Positions 23,080 through 30,605 of a stretch of DNA of 64,000 nucleotides are shown here, in pieces. The stretch lies in NCBI GenBank assembly GCA_017961265.1, contig JAGCXN010000037.1:1-64000 (forward strand), written 5' to 3'. Every line of letters begins with the position of its first letter. The stretch's first letter is position 1. The notes beneath the pieces are model-generated. The model ran no database searches and was not told the DNA's origin. It was given only the letters and a program-made list of their open reading frames with translations. The DNA is from Bacteroidales bacterium. GTDB taxonomy: Bacteria; Bacteroidota; Bacteroidia; Bacteroidales; WCHB1-69. The position numbers and the translations under genes are program-made.

Positions 23080-23637
23080 ATGAAAAATTTTGATACCAAC
23101 AACAACGAAGAGCGGGAACTCACCGCAAAAGAGCAAAACAGAAAGGCGCAGTTTGAAAGACTTTTGGCAGCAAGCGCAGAGGCGCGCGCCATCCGTGAAA
23201 TGATGATAAACGAGGCCAAGAGCGCGGCGCAAGCCCTTTTTTTGGAGGGGCAACCGCTCAACTACTTTATTTTGAAATATGTGTACACCCCCGCCGCAGA
23301 GGGAACAACCGATTTCAAGAAGTTCAACGAGTGGAAAAAAGAGGGGTACACCATTATTAAAGGTTCTAAGGCGTTCCCCGTCTGGAGCCAGCCGACCAAG
23401 CGAGAAAAGAAAGAGGAAGACGGCGACACGCCGAAACCCGCCGTTTCGCTGATGGAAGACGCGCCAGGCACCGAGAGCGATAAAACGCGGTACGAGCGCG
23501 AGCGGTTTAATATGTGTTATTTGTTCAGCAATTTGCAAGTGACACGCAGAGAACCCGCCGCCGCCGATGAAGAGGAAACCGCCCCCGCGATGGTCGCCGC
23601 AGCGATGGCACACCCCGAACCGATAGCAGTATTTTAG
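23080..23637 (+). CDS. ArdC-like ssDNA-binding accessory protein
   Basis: This 185-residue protein has a central block (LNYFILKYVYTP, then DFKKFNEWKKEGYTIIKGSKAFPVWSQP, and NMCYLFSNLQV) with the layout of the ArdC N-terminal domain. In that domain a Phe/Trp segment, a 'G-x-x-I/V-x-KG-x-K/E' turn and a final FN-x-x-x-x-x-x-Q strand form the ssDNA-binding fold. ArdC proteins protect incoming DNA from restriction. The C-terminal peptidase domain of full ArdC is absent; the tail is Ala/Glu-rich. The call rests on pattern memory, so antirestriction is a hypothesis. Confidence 0.55.
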   Translation: MKNFDTNNNEERELTAKEQNRKAQFERLLAASAEARAIREMMINEAKSAAQALFLEGQPLNYFILKYVYTPAAEGTTDFKKFNEWKKEGYTIIKGSKAFPVWSQPTKREKKEEDGDTPKPAVSLMEDAPGTESDKTRYERERFNMCYLFSNLQVTRREPAAADEEETAPAMVAAAMAHPEPIAVF

Positions 23638-23652
23638 AAAGGAGGCGCGAAG

Positions 23653-23853
23653 ATGATACACCGAATTTTGCAGGCACTCAAGGCGGAAAAATACCGCCTT
23701 CCGAAAGTCGGAACGTACACGGGCGCGCAACTCGCCGCGATGCTCAAAGAGCGGAACGCGCCCCCCGCAACGATTGAAGTATTTGAAAAACGTGTGGCAG
23801 AAATCAAAATTGACCCGCCGCGGCATATACTAATAGCACCGCCGCCGCAGTGA
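23653..23853 (+). CDS. Small accessory protein, 66 residues
   Basis: It starts MIHRILQALKAEKYRLPKVG and has a helix-turn arrangement (GTYTGAQLAAMLKERNAPPATIEVFEKRV) that could be a small HTH. It sits 15 bp after the ArdC-like stop, preceded by a good Shine-Dalgarno-like GAAAGGAGG, unusual in this window. It is the last gene of the accessory cassette and is followed by a strong terminator. Confidence 0.55.
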   Translation: MIHRILQALKAEKYRLPKVGTYTGAQLAAMLKERNAPPATIEVFEKRVAEIKIDPPRHILIAPPPQ

Positions 23854-23865
23854 AAACCGCCCCCC

Positions 23866-23910
23866 AAAGGCGCAGATCTCCGAAACTTCGGAGGGCTGCG
23901 CCTTTTTTTT
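23866..23910 (+). terminator. Strong terminator closing the accessory cassette
   Basis: AAAGGCGCAG pairs with CTGCGCCTTT, with an inner CTCCGAA/TTCGGAG stem, followed by eight T residues. Confidence 0.9.
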
Positions 23911-24105
23911 GTGCCTGCCCGCAAAAAAATTTTTTCCGCCATCCGGCGGAAAAAATAGAGCGGTATTCCGTACCGTCAAATGACTGCCGCTGGCTTCCGG
24001 CCAGCAGATCTTCAGAAGGCGTCATTTTTCCGTTCCTCCATAGCCTGTTCCCTCAACCCGCCCAGAGATATTTGCCAAATGCGGTATTCCGTTCCGTCAT
24101 AGTCT
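23911..24105. other. Intergenic hairpins and 21-bp direct repeat before late promoter P3
   Basis: There is no gene here. A perfect 12-bp stem ATTTTTTCCGCC-atcc-GGCGGAAAAAAT spans 23929-23956. A second hairpin built on TGAC/GTCA and GCTGGC/GCCAGC spans about 23980-24025 and ends in T residues. The words GCGGTATTCCGT-N-CCGTCA occur twice, at about 23960 and 24081; the second copy directly precedes P3. Confidence 0.55.
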
Positions 24106-24140
24106 GTCCCATACGTTTTTCATCCTGCACCTTATCTTTG
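24106..24140 (+). promoter_or_regulatory. Late promoter P3 (GTCC-N23-TATCTTTG)
   Basis: GTCC (24106-24109, continuing CATACG) and TATCTTTG (24133-24140) are 27 nt apart start to start, with the ATG of 24158 following 17 nt after the box. Confidence 0.75.
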
Positions 24141-24157
24141 CCCAAAAACTACCGCTT

Positions 24158-24436
24158 ATGGGCAACAAGATAAGACGCGCCGACGCGCTGCGGGAAATGG
24201 AGACCCGCGAGAAATCCAACGGCAAGGCCTCCCATTTCTCCGTCCAGTTCTACCTGAAAAACGGGGAGGTCGTCTCATTCCCGCGAGCCGTTGTCAGAGG
24301 CCTCCGCGCTGACATGAAGGCCAACCGGCTGCGCGGCATACAGCCCGTGGATTCCGAGGGGAACCCCATCGGGCACATCCACGCAGTCTCCATCGACAAC
24401 CTGCGGGAGTTCAACGGTAAACAAGTCGTGATTTAG
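24158..24436 (+). CDS. Small phage protein before portal
   Basis: This 92-residue protein has a basic N-terminus (MGNKIRRADALREMETREKS) and a beta-rich remainder (SVQFYLKNGEVVSFPRAVVRG, HIHAVSIDNLREF). No family is recognised. It is the first gene of late unit 3 and ends 4 bp before the portal gene, so translational coupling is likely. Confidence 0.55.
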   Translation: MGNKIRRADALREMETREKSNGKASHFSVQFYLKNGEVVSFPRAVVRGLRADMKANRLRGIQPVDSEGNPIGHIHAVSIDNLREFNGKQVVI

Positions 24437-24440
24437 CATT

Positions 24441-25757
24441 ATGGAAATCCTGTTCAACAAAAAAGGCACGCCGCTGCTCTTCCTCGGCAAAACCGCCTAC
24501 GGCAGCACCATCAAGAAAACCTCCGTCAATGAGGAGATTTTTGAGCGGTTCTCGCACCTTGACAAGGAGTACGCCTGCTGGGGCGGCTCGAACCGCTATC
24601 CGGAAGAGGCGCTTGATGTCATCGCCAAGACGGGCGTGCTCTCCACGGGGCTGAACTACAAGTGCCGCTGCTGCTACGGGCAGGGCGTTCTGCCCGTCAC
24701 CCTCACGGGACTTGACGGGCAGAACCGCGAGCAGTACGCACCTGTCAACAACCCCGAAGTCCTCAACTTCCTGCGGGGCTACACCTTCCGCCACTACCAC
24801 ACCACCGCGTTCCGGGATCTCATCAAGCTGGGCAACTGCTTCCCCGTGTTCGTCTTCAACGCCGACGGCAGCAGAATCCTGCGCACCGAGACCGTGAACG
24901 CCCGCCACTGCCGCATCAGCCTTGACAAGTCGCGGCTTCTGCTGTTCGGGGAGTTCGACAGACGCTTCCCGGACGAAACGGCCACGGTCATTGAGATGCT
25001 CGACGAGGCCGACCCGTTCACCCACCTGCAGGTGCTGAAGGAGCAGGGCAGGCTCAACGGGAAGTGCGTGGCGTTCCCGCGAATACGCAACTACTACTCC
25101 AACAACGACTACTACGCGCTTCCCGACTGGGACACCGCTTGGAAAAGCGGCTGGATTGACATCGCCCACAAGATACCCACCTTCCTCAAGAAGGCGTACT
25201 CCAACGCGATGAACCTGATGTGGCACATCCAGATACCCGACACCTACTGGGAGAAGAAGTTCCCCGAGGAGAACTTCGAGTCCACCACCGAAAGGGAGAA
25301 GGCCATCAGCGACTACCTTGACAGCTTCGAGCAGCAGCTCACCAGCGAGGAGAACCCCGCCAAGACCCTCACCACGGGCTTCACCCTCAACGAGAGCGGC
25401 AAGGCCGAGGAGAAATGGGTGATTGAGCGGCTGGAGAACGAGATCAAGGCCGAAGACCGCCTCTCCACGTCAGCCGCCGCCAACTCCGAAATCCTCTTTT
25501 CCCTGATGGTCAACCCCTCCGTGCTGGGCGCAGGGATGCCCGGCGGCCCCTACGCGGGCAACGCGGGAAGCGGCTCCGACATCCGCGAGGGGCTGCTGGT
25601 CTCCCTCATCCTCAACTACATCGAGAAGCAGCAGGTTCTCGACCCCATCGAACTGATGCTGGAGTACAACGGCATCCACGATGTGGAGCTCGTGTACCGC
25701 AACATCATACTCACCACCCTCAACACAGGCAAATCCACCGAAGAAAAAATCTCCTGA
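24441..25757 (+). CDS. Probable portal protein
   Basis: This 438-residue protein has the features of phage portals. These are an early region with CWGGSNRYPEEALDVIAKTGVLSTGLNYKC, a middle of strands and helices (LKKAYSNAMNLMWHIQIPDTYWEKKF), and a late Gly-rich SLMVNPSVLGAGMPGGPYAGNAGSGSDIREG motif followed by a long helix (LILNYIEKQQVLDPIELML). The Gly-rich motif with the downstream helix is common in portals of Bacteroides phages. Twelve copies would form the DNA gate. It lies after the terminase genes but in a separate transcription unit, with cargo between. Confidence 0.7.
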   Translation: MEILFNKKGTPLLFLGKTAYGSTIKKTSVNEEIFERFSHLDKEYACWGGSNRYPEEALDVIAKTGVLSTGLNYKCRCCYGQGVLPVTLTGLDGQNREQYAPVNNPEVLNFLRGYTFRHYHTTAFRDLIKLGNCFPVFVFNADGSRILRTETVNARHCRISLDKSRLLLFGEFDRRFPDETATVIEMLDEADPFTHLQVLKEQGRLNGKCVAFPRIRNYYSNNDYYALPDWDTAWKSGWIDIAHKIPTFLKKAYSNAMNLMWHIQIPDTYWEKKFPEENFESTTEREKAISDYLDSFEQQLTSEENPAKTLTTGFTLNESGKAEEKWVIERLENEIKAEDRLSTSAAANSEILFSLMVNPSVLGAGMPGGPYAGNAGSGSDIREGLLVSLILNYIEKQQVLDPIELMLEYNGIHDVELVYRNIILTTLNTGKSTEEKIS

Positions 25758-25759
25758 CC

Positions 25760-26755
25760 ATGACACCCAAACTGTTCCGACCCGAATTGAACGCCAAAGC
25801 GGAGGAGTTCAAGATGTTCCTCCCCGTGAACGTCACCTGCTCGTTCCGCTCGTTGGCACCCGCCATCGCGATGTGCGAGCGCAAATACCTGCTGCCCATA
25901 TTGGGCGATGACCTCTTCGGCAGGCTGGCCGTGTACTACATCGGAGTGGCGCACGACGACGGCACGCTTGACGCCCTGCTGGAGCTGTGCCAGTACGCCG
26001 TGGTGCGGCTCGCCTATTGGCAGGACTACGACCTGCTTTCCGTCTCCATGTCCGACAAGGGAGCAGCCGACAACGCGGGGGAGGGAAGGCTCTACAAGTA
26101 CCAGTCGGACGCGCTGAAGTCCGCGCTCAAAAACGGCGGCTTCGACCAGCTTGACACCGTGCTGGAGTTCTGCGAGAGCCACCTTGACGAACTTCCCGAG
26201 TTCCTGCAAAGCCCCGCCTATACCGATTCGCGCTCCCTCATTGTCGGCACAACGAGGGAGTTTGACGAAATCTTCAACATCGGCCATTCTCGCCTGGTCT
26301 TCCTCAAGATGCGGCACTTCGTCCGCACCGCGCAGGAAACCGAACTGCGCCACAGGCTCGGCGAGGCGTTCTGTTCCGAACTGCTGGCCGCAGATCCTCA
26401 CGACGAACGCCTTGCCCGGATCCTTCCCGATGTGAAGAAGTTCACCGTCCTTTGGGCGGTGGCTGACGGCATAGGCGAACTCCACCGACTGCCCACCGAG
26501 CGCGGGCTGGTCTTCGAGACCTCGCAGGCGGCATCCGGCTCGGACACCGCCGTCTCGGTCGTGCCGCCGCAGGAACTCAAGGCAATGGCGGACGAGTACC
26601 GCCGCAAAGCGGAACGCTACATCGCCGCCGCCATCGCCACCCTCAAGAAGCACATCCGGGACTACCCGTCATACAGGGCTTTCGCAGGCGACAACGCCCC
26701 CAAGAACGAGGTCTTCCACCGCGACAACACCAACCGCAAAATATTCTTCGCATAA
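25760..26755 (+). CDS. DUF6712-like connector protein
   Basis: This 331-residue protein follows the portal gene by 2 bp. It contains an N-terminal helical block (CERKYLLPILGDDLFGRL, LLELCQYAVVRLAYWQDYDLLS), in which a Leu/Trp-rich bundle precedes a Gly-rich loop (DKGAADNAGEGRLYKYQSDALK). A second helical half follows (VFLKMRHFVRTAQETELRHRLG). This resembles the DUF6712 family placed next to portals in Bacteroidales phages; I recall it without a search. A head-completion or connector role is inferred from position. Confidence 0.6.
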   Translation: MTPKLFRPELNAKAEEFKMFLPVNVTCSFRSLAPAIAMCERKYLLPILGDDLFGRLAVYYIGVAHDDGTLDALLELCQYAVVRLAYWQDYDLLSVSMSDKGAADNAGEGRLYKYQSDALKSALKNGGFDQLDTVLEFCESHLDELPEFLQSPAYTDSRSLIVGTTREFDEIFNIGHSRLVFLKMRHFVRTAQETELRHRLGEAFCSELLAADPHDERLARILPDVKKFTVLWAVADGIGELHRLPTERGLVFETSQAASGSDTAVSVVPPQELKAMADEYRRKAERYIAAAIATLKKHIRDYPSYRAFAGDNAPKNEVFHRDNTNRKIFFA

Positions 26756-27153
26756 TGGAAACGACTTACTACATCACCATCGGCTCCGCCGTCCTCAACT
26801 TCCTGCTGGGCGGCACCACAGTGTGGAGCATCATCCAGTGGCTCTCCGAGAAGAAGCTCCGCAAACTTGAGGAGCAGAGCAAGGAGACCAGCCTTGAAAC
26901 GCAACGCTTCGAGGCGCTCACCCAGCAGATTGAGTACCAGAAGCAGCTCATCGCCGAGTACATCTCCAACGAGCAGGCACGCGACGAACTGGACGACAAG
27001 CAGCGCGAACTCATCGCCACCCTCAAGCGCAACTCGGCACGCATCGAGGCCGACAAGATTGAGCTGGAGCGCCAGCTGACACTCTCACGGGCGCACGAGT
27101 GCCACCGCAAGAACTGCCCCGACCGCCTTAACCACCAAACCACAGACCGATGA
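26755..27153 (+). CDS. Membrane-anchored coiled-coil phage protein
   Basis: This 132-residue protein has an N-terminal membrane helix (ITIGSAVLNFLLGGTTVWSII, about residues 7-27) followed by a long coiled coil (LEEQSKETSLETQRFEALTQQIEYQKQLI, then ELIATLKRNSARIEADKIELERQ). It ends with a short Cys/His-containing tail (HECHRKNCPD). Its ATG overlaps the previous stop. A membrane-anchored coil could act as an i-spanin or in DNA injection; neither can be proven. Confidence 0.5.
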   Translation: METTYYITIGSAVLNFLLGGTTVWSIIQWLSEKKLRKLEEQSKETSLETQRFEALTQQIEYQKQLIAEYISNEQARDELDDKQRELIATLKRNSARIEADKIELERQLTLSRAHECHRKNCPDRLNHQTTDR

Positions 27154-27683
27154 ACGACTGCCAGCAGGACTACAGGGGCGACCGCCACAACTCGCCGCAG
27201 GCTTTCAGCCGATACCTCCAAGACCTTGCCAAAAGGCACAGGTCACTGAACCACAGACCCGAATCCCCACACTTCTTCCGTGGCGAACTTGAGGAGTTCT
27301 ACACGGGGTTCCGCGACCGTGTGAACTTCCCGGCCCTCATTCAGGAGGGCGGCGAGGTTCGCTTCACCAGCGACAACGCCGACAACGCCTTCAAGGAGCG
27401 AGAATCCTCCTTTATGGTCGTGCAGTCCTACGAGGATGACGGCGACTATGACGCCGTCTATGAGGCCTTCGACCTCTGCGAGAGAATCGGCGATGAGATC
27501 ATCCGCAAGATGAACCTCGACAAGTACGAGGCCGACTGCATGGTGGTCAAGGACTTCCGGCTTGACGAGGTGTCCGCCATCCAAATCCAAAACGTCCGGG
27601 AACGCTATGTCGGGGTGCGCTACTCGTTCACCACCCGCGCCCCGTTCTGGAACGAGTTAGACACGAGAAACTGGCTGTCATGA
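27150..27683 (+). CDS. Phage head-tail or tail-completion protein
   Basis: This 177-residue protein overlaps its upstream neighbour by 4 bp (ATGA). The start is rich in polar residues and the middle carries VNFPALIQEGGEVRFTSD. The C-terminal half is beta-rich, with RYVGVRYSFTTRAPFWNELDTRNW, a pattern that I associate with tail-completion proteins in this phage group. Function is inferred from its position in the portal-to-tape-measure block. Confidence 0.5.
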   Translation: MNDCQQDYRGDRHNSPQAFSRYLQDLAKRHRSLNHRPESPHFFRGELEEFYTGFRDRVNFPALIQEGGEVRFTSDNADNAFKERESSFMVVQSYEDDGDYDAVYEAFDLCERIGDEIIRKMNLDKYEADCMVVKDFRLDEVSAIQIQNVRERYVGVRYSFTTRAPFWNELDTRNWLS

Positions 27684-28441
27684 ACGAGATACGCATTGAC
27701 ACGGGCGGCAGAACCGCGACCTACAGCGTCCCCGAAAGCTATGACGAGCTGACCCGCGACCAACTGCTGGTCGTGTGCGCCGCGTCTGACGGCAGAACCG
27801 CCGAATCCGACTTCTACTCCGCCCTCACGGGCATCGACGTGGAGACGTGGGAATCCGTACCGCCCGAAAAGCGGTACTTCCTGAAGCGTCTTCTTGACTT
27901 CCTCGCCGACAAAGAGCCGGCTTTCTCCAAGCAGCTCCTGCCGTGGGTGGAGGCGGACGGCGTGCGCTTCATCGGCTACCAGCCCTCGTTCTCCAACACC
28001 ACTTGGGAGGAGTTCATCTACGCGGACGGCTATATGCTCTCTGGCAGGTTCCGTGAGGCGGCGGCGGTGCTGTACCGCCCCCAGCGTGACGGGTACACGG
28101 GCGAGACCGACCGCAGGATCCCGTTCTCCATCTACGGCACAGACACCCGGATGAAATCCTTTGCCCGCCTCTCCGATGACCAGCTTACCGCCTTTGTGCT
28201 TTGCTACAAGACGCTGCGCCAGCGCAACTTGGAGGCGAAGTACCCCAACGTGTTCGCCCACAGCCCCAAACAGCGCAGAACCTCGCCCAACCCGACCGCC
28301 CCGGCGTTCTCTTGGGTGGGCATCCACCGCGACCTGATGGGCGACCAGTTCTACGACGAGTCCAAGTTCTACGCCTCCAACGTCCACGTCATCCTCAACC
28401 GCCTCGACAGGGTGATTCGGGAGAGCCGCACCAAAAGATAG
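27680..28441 (+). CDS. Phage protein, possible tail assembly protein
   Basis: This 253-residue protein begins with a beta strand-rich stretch (MNEIRIDTGGRTATYSVPESYDELTRDQ) reminiscent of tail assembly chaperones. It has a middle of helices (EKRYFLKRLLDFLADKEPAF) and ends FYASNVHVILNRLDRVIRES. The ATG overlaps the preceding stop by 4 bp. In tailed phages this slot before the tape measure usually holds the assembly chaperone; here the RHS cargo island has split it from the tape measure gene. Confidence 0.45.
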   Translation: MNEIRIDTGGRTATYSVPESYDELTRDQLLVVCAASDGRTAESDFYSALTGIDVETWESVPPEKRYFLKRLLDFLADKEPAFSKQLLPWVEADGVRFIGYQPSFSNTTWEEFIYADGYMLSGRFREAAAVLYRPQRDGYTGETDRRIPFSIYGTDTRMKSFARLSDDQLTAFVLCYKTLRQRNLEAKYPNVFAHSPKQRRTSPNPTAPAFSWVGIHRDLMGDQFYDESKFYASNVHVILNRLDRVIRESRTKR

Positions 28442-28446
28442 AAGAC

Positions 28447-28908
28447 ATGCCCGACCACACTGTCACAACCGTCATAGACGGCAAAATCATCACCAACGAG
28501 GAGTTCTACAAGCAGGCCGTCCGCTGGGCATCAATGGTGCGAAACACCGCCAAGCGCAACACCTTGCAGTTCACCAAAGGCAAGAAACGCGCCTCCATCA
28601 CCAAAAAGAGCGGAAAGGTGGAGCGCAAGCTCTCCGCCAGCATACAATATAATATTGAACACACTGGCCACATTCCCGAAGCCGTCAGCTTCAAGATCCC
28701 CATCCACGGGATATGGCGGGAATGGGCGGTCGGTTATGGCCAGCCTCGTGTGCCGGGCAAGTATGTGAACCCGCACCCGCGCATCCGCCGCTCAATGGCG
28801 GACTGGCTTGACGCTCCCATCGACCAGCACACCGAAAAACTTTTCAACCTCGCCGCCGAATTTTGGGGTGACCAGTTCCTCGTCAACTTCTTCGGGACGA
28901 AGAAATGA
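28447..28908 (+). CDS. Phage tail-completion-like protein
   Basis: This 153-residue basic protein starts at 28447; upstream in-frame sequence is a shadow. It carries a basic central part (TAKRNTLQFTKGKKRASITKKSGKVERKL), a segment IPIHGIWREWAVGYGQPRV, and an end helix FNLAAEFWGDQFLVNFF. HK97 gp10-like tail-completion proteins have a similar size and basic character. It is the last gene of late unit 3; only AT-rich sequence with no clear hairpin follows before the cargo promoter. Confidence 0.5.
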   Translation: MPDHTVTTVIDGKIITNEEFYKQAVRWASMVRNTAKRNTLQFTKGKKRASITKKSGKVERKLSASIQYNIEHTGHIPEAVSFKIPIHGIWREWAVGYGQPRVPGKYVNPHPRIRRSMADWLDAPIDQHTEKLFNLAAEFWGDQFLVNFFGTKK

Positions 28909-28998
28909 GTATTTTTTTGAAAGATACCCTGTTGAAAAGTGGCGCTTTTGTTGAAAAATATTTTTCACAAATGCAATCATTGTATCAAAAAATGTATA

Positions 28999-29006
28999 TA
29001 AGTTTG
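28999..29006 (+). promoter_or_regulatory. Host-type -7 box for the T9SS/RHS cargo island
   Basis: TAAGTTTG fits TAnnTTTG, with a TTG-containing element (CATTGTATC) about 20 nt upstream and no GTCC box at 27 nt. The 33-bp leader runs to the ATG at 29040. Confidence 0.6.
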
Positions 29007-29039
29007 CGGCGAAATTTTTAACCCTAAAATCCAAACGCC

Positions 29040-30557
29040 ATGAAACAAAAAATCATCGCTTTCTTTGCATTTGCATTGTTCTGCGCTGTCGCTGCGGCGC
29101 AAGTTTCCAACCCCATTGTGTGGCTCCGTGCCGACAGCGCAGGAGCCGACACGCCCGTGTGGCACGACATCTCCGGCAACGGCTACGATGCCGTCTTCAC
29201 CACAGATTCGGTCAAGAGTGCCGACACGCTGCTGAACTTCAACCCCGCCTTCCGCTTCGACGGCACCGCGCTCTCCGTCCCTCCACTTGAGGTGACGGAG
29301 GAGGCGAACAGCGTCATCATCGTCTATCAGGCTGACACGGCGATGCGGGAGGAGATGCCGTTATGGTCATTCCAAGCCGACAGCACTCACACTCTCGCCC
29401 TGACCACGCAGCGGATTGTGAGCAGCAACAGTACCATATTGTACAATGAAGAGAACAGCCGCTGTGCCGTTGTCAACAGCCTCACGCAGCTGTGGCGCAG
29501 GCGCAGGATGGCCGACACGCTTCATTGCAGCGGCGTGGTTGGTGCCACCGACTCCTCCGCTTTCACCGGGATGGTGGCGGAGCTGGTCGTGCTGCCCTGC
29601 GGCGAGGAGTTCTCCGACACCGCCCTCTACCAGTGGTGCAGCTATCTGGCCGTGAAGTACGGGGTCACGCTGCATGAGACATCCTACCTCTCGTCGGACG
29701 GCACGGTGACGTGGCCGCTCGACTCTTTGGGGCAGTTCTCGGGAAGCGTCATCGGCATCGGTCGTGACGACCGCTTCGGGCTCCACCAGCGGCAGAGCTG
29801 CACCGCCGACGGGCTGCTTACCATCGGTCTTGACAGCATCGCGGTGGACAACATGCTGCACGGCAGCGAACTTGCTGACAGGGAGTTCCTGATGGTGGGA
29901 AGCTCGGCATCCGCCTTCAGCACAGCCTCGGAACTCTACTTGGAGGACGACCAGACGCTGACCCGCTACGGTGACGGTGTGGCCAAGGTGACGGGCAACG
30001 GTGTCCGCAGCCGCAGCACCGTCCTCAAAATGGACGCCTCGCAGTGGGCCGACAGTCTGCACCGCTATGCCCTGCTGGTTGACCGCAGTGGATCGGGCGA
30101 GTACCGCTACTCCGACTTGGAGATTTTCACTCCGTCGGAGATGGACACCGCCAACAAAACGCTCACCTTCAGCGACATCCACTGGGATACGGACGGCAGC
30201 GGCTGCGACCGTTTCTGCTTTGCCGCCTTGGACATCCTTGACTTCTCGCAGATCGGGGAGCGCGGCGCCGTGTCGGAGAACGGCGGGAACAATGGCGCAA
30301 CGGGCAACGGTGCCGGAGGGCAATACACCCTCTACCCGAACCCCAACAGCGGTCATTTCGTGTTGGAGGCGCAGTACCCGGAAGCCACTCCGATTTCCGT
30401 TTACGTCTATACTGCCGACGGCAGGACAGTGCGTACCTACCAACGCGGGGCGGACACCGTCCACCGCATAGAAGGTTCCATTTCCGCAAAGGGGCAGTAC
30501 CTCATTGAAATCGTCAGCAATGCGGAACGCAACCTCGTCAAAATGCTTGTACAGTAA
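29040..30557 (+). CDS. Secreted lectin-like protein with T9SS type A sorting domain (phage cargo)
   Basis: This 505-residue protein has a Sec signal peptide (MKQKIIAFFAFALFCAVAAA, cleavage after AA-Q). An N-terminal LamG/concanavalin-like beta domain (VWLRADSAGADTPVWHDISGNGYD, about residues 27-220) is followed by a second beta region. The C-terminal about 80 residues open YTLYPNPNSGHFVLEAQ and end LIEIVSNAERNLVKMLVQ, a T9SS type A sorting signal. The host T9SS would move it across the outer membrane and anchor or release it. It is unusual as a prophage gene. It lies 48 bp before the RHS gene and is probably co-transcribed with it. Confidence 0.85.
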   Translation: MKQKIIAFFAFALFCAVAAAQVSNPIVWLRADSAGADTPVWHDISGNGYDAVFTTDSVKSADTLLNFNPAFRFDGTALSVPPLEVTEEANSVIIVYQADTAMREEMPLWSFQADSTHTLALTTQRIVSSNSTILYNEENSRCAVVNSLTQLWRRRRMADTLHCSGVVGATDSSAFTGMVAELVVLPCGEEFSDTALYQWCSYLAVKYGVTLHETSYLSSDGTVTWPLDSLGQFSGSVIGIGRDDRFGLHQRQSCTADGLLTIGLDSIAVDNMLHGSELADREFLMVGSSASAFSTASELYLEDDQTLTRYGDGVAKVTGNGVRSRSTVLKMDASQWADSLHRYALLVDRSGSGEYRYSDLEIFTPSEMDTANKTLTFSDIHWDTDGSGCDRFCFAALDILDFSQIGERGAVSENGGNNGATGNGAGGQYTLYPNPNSGHFVLEAQYPEATPISVYVYTADGRTVRTYQRGADTVHRIEGSISAKGQYLIEIVSNAERNLVKMLVQ

Positions 30558-30605
30558 ATTTCATTAACATGTAATTCACATTCAATCAACTAAAACCATA
30601 ACACC

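Noticed and set aside
25616..26653. Long minus-strand open frame (345 codons) opposite the connector gene
   Set aside because: It is an antisense shadow: low-complexity His/Val/Gly-rich translation, no start context, and the plus strand has tightly overlapping genes.
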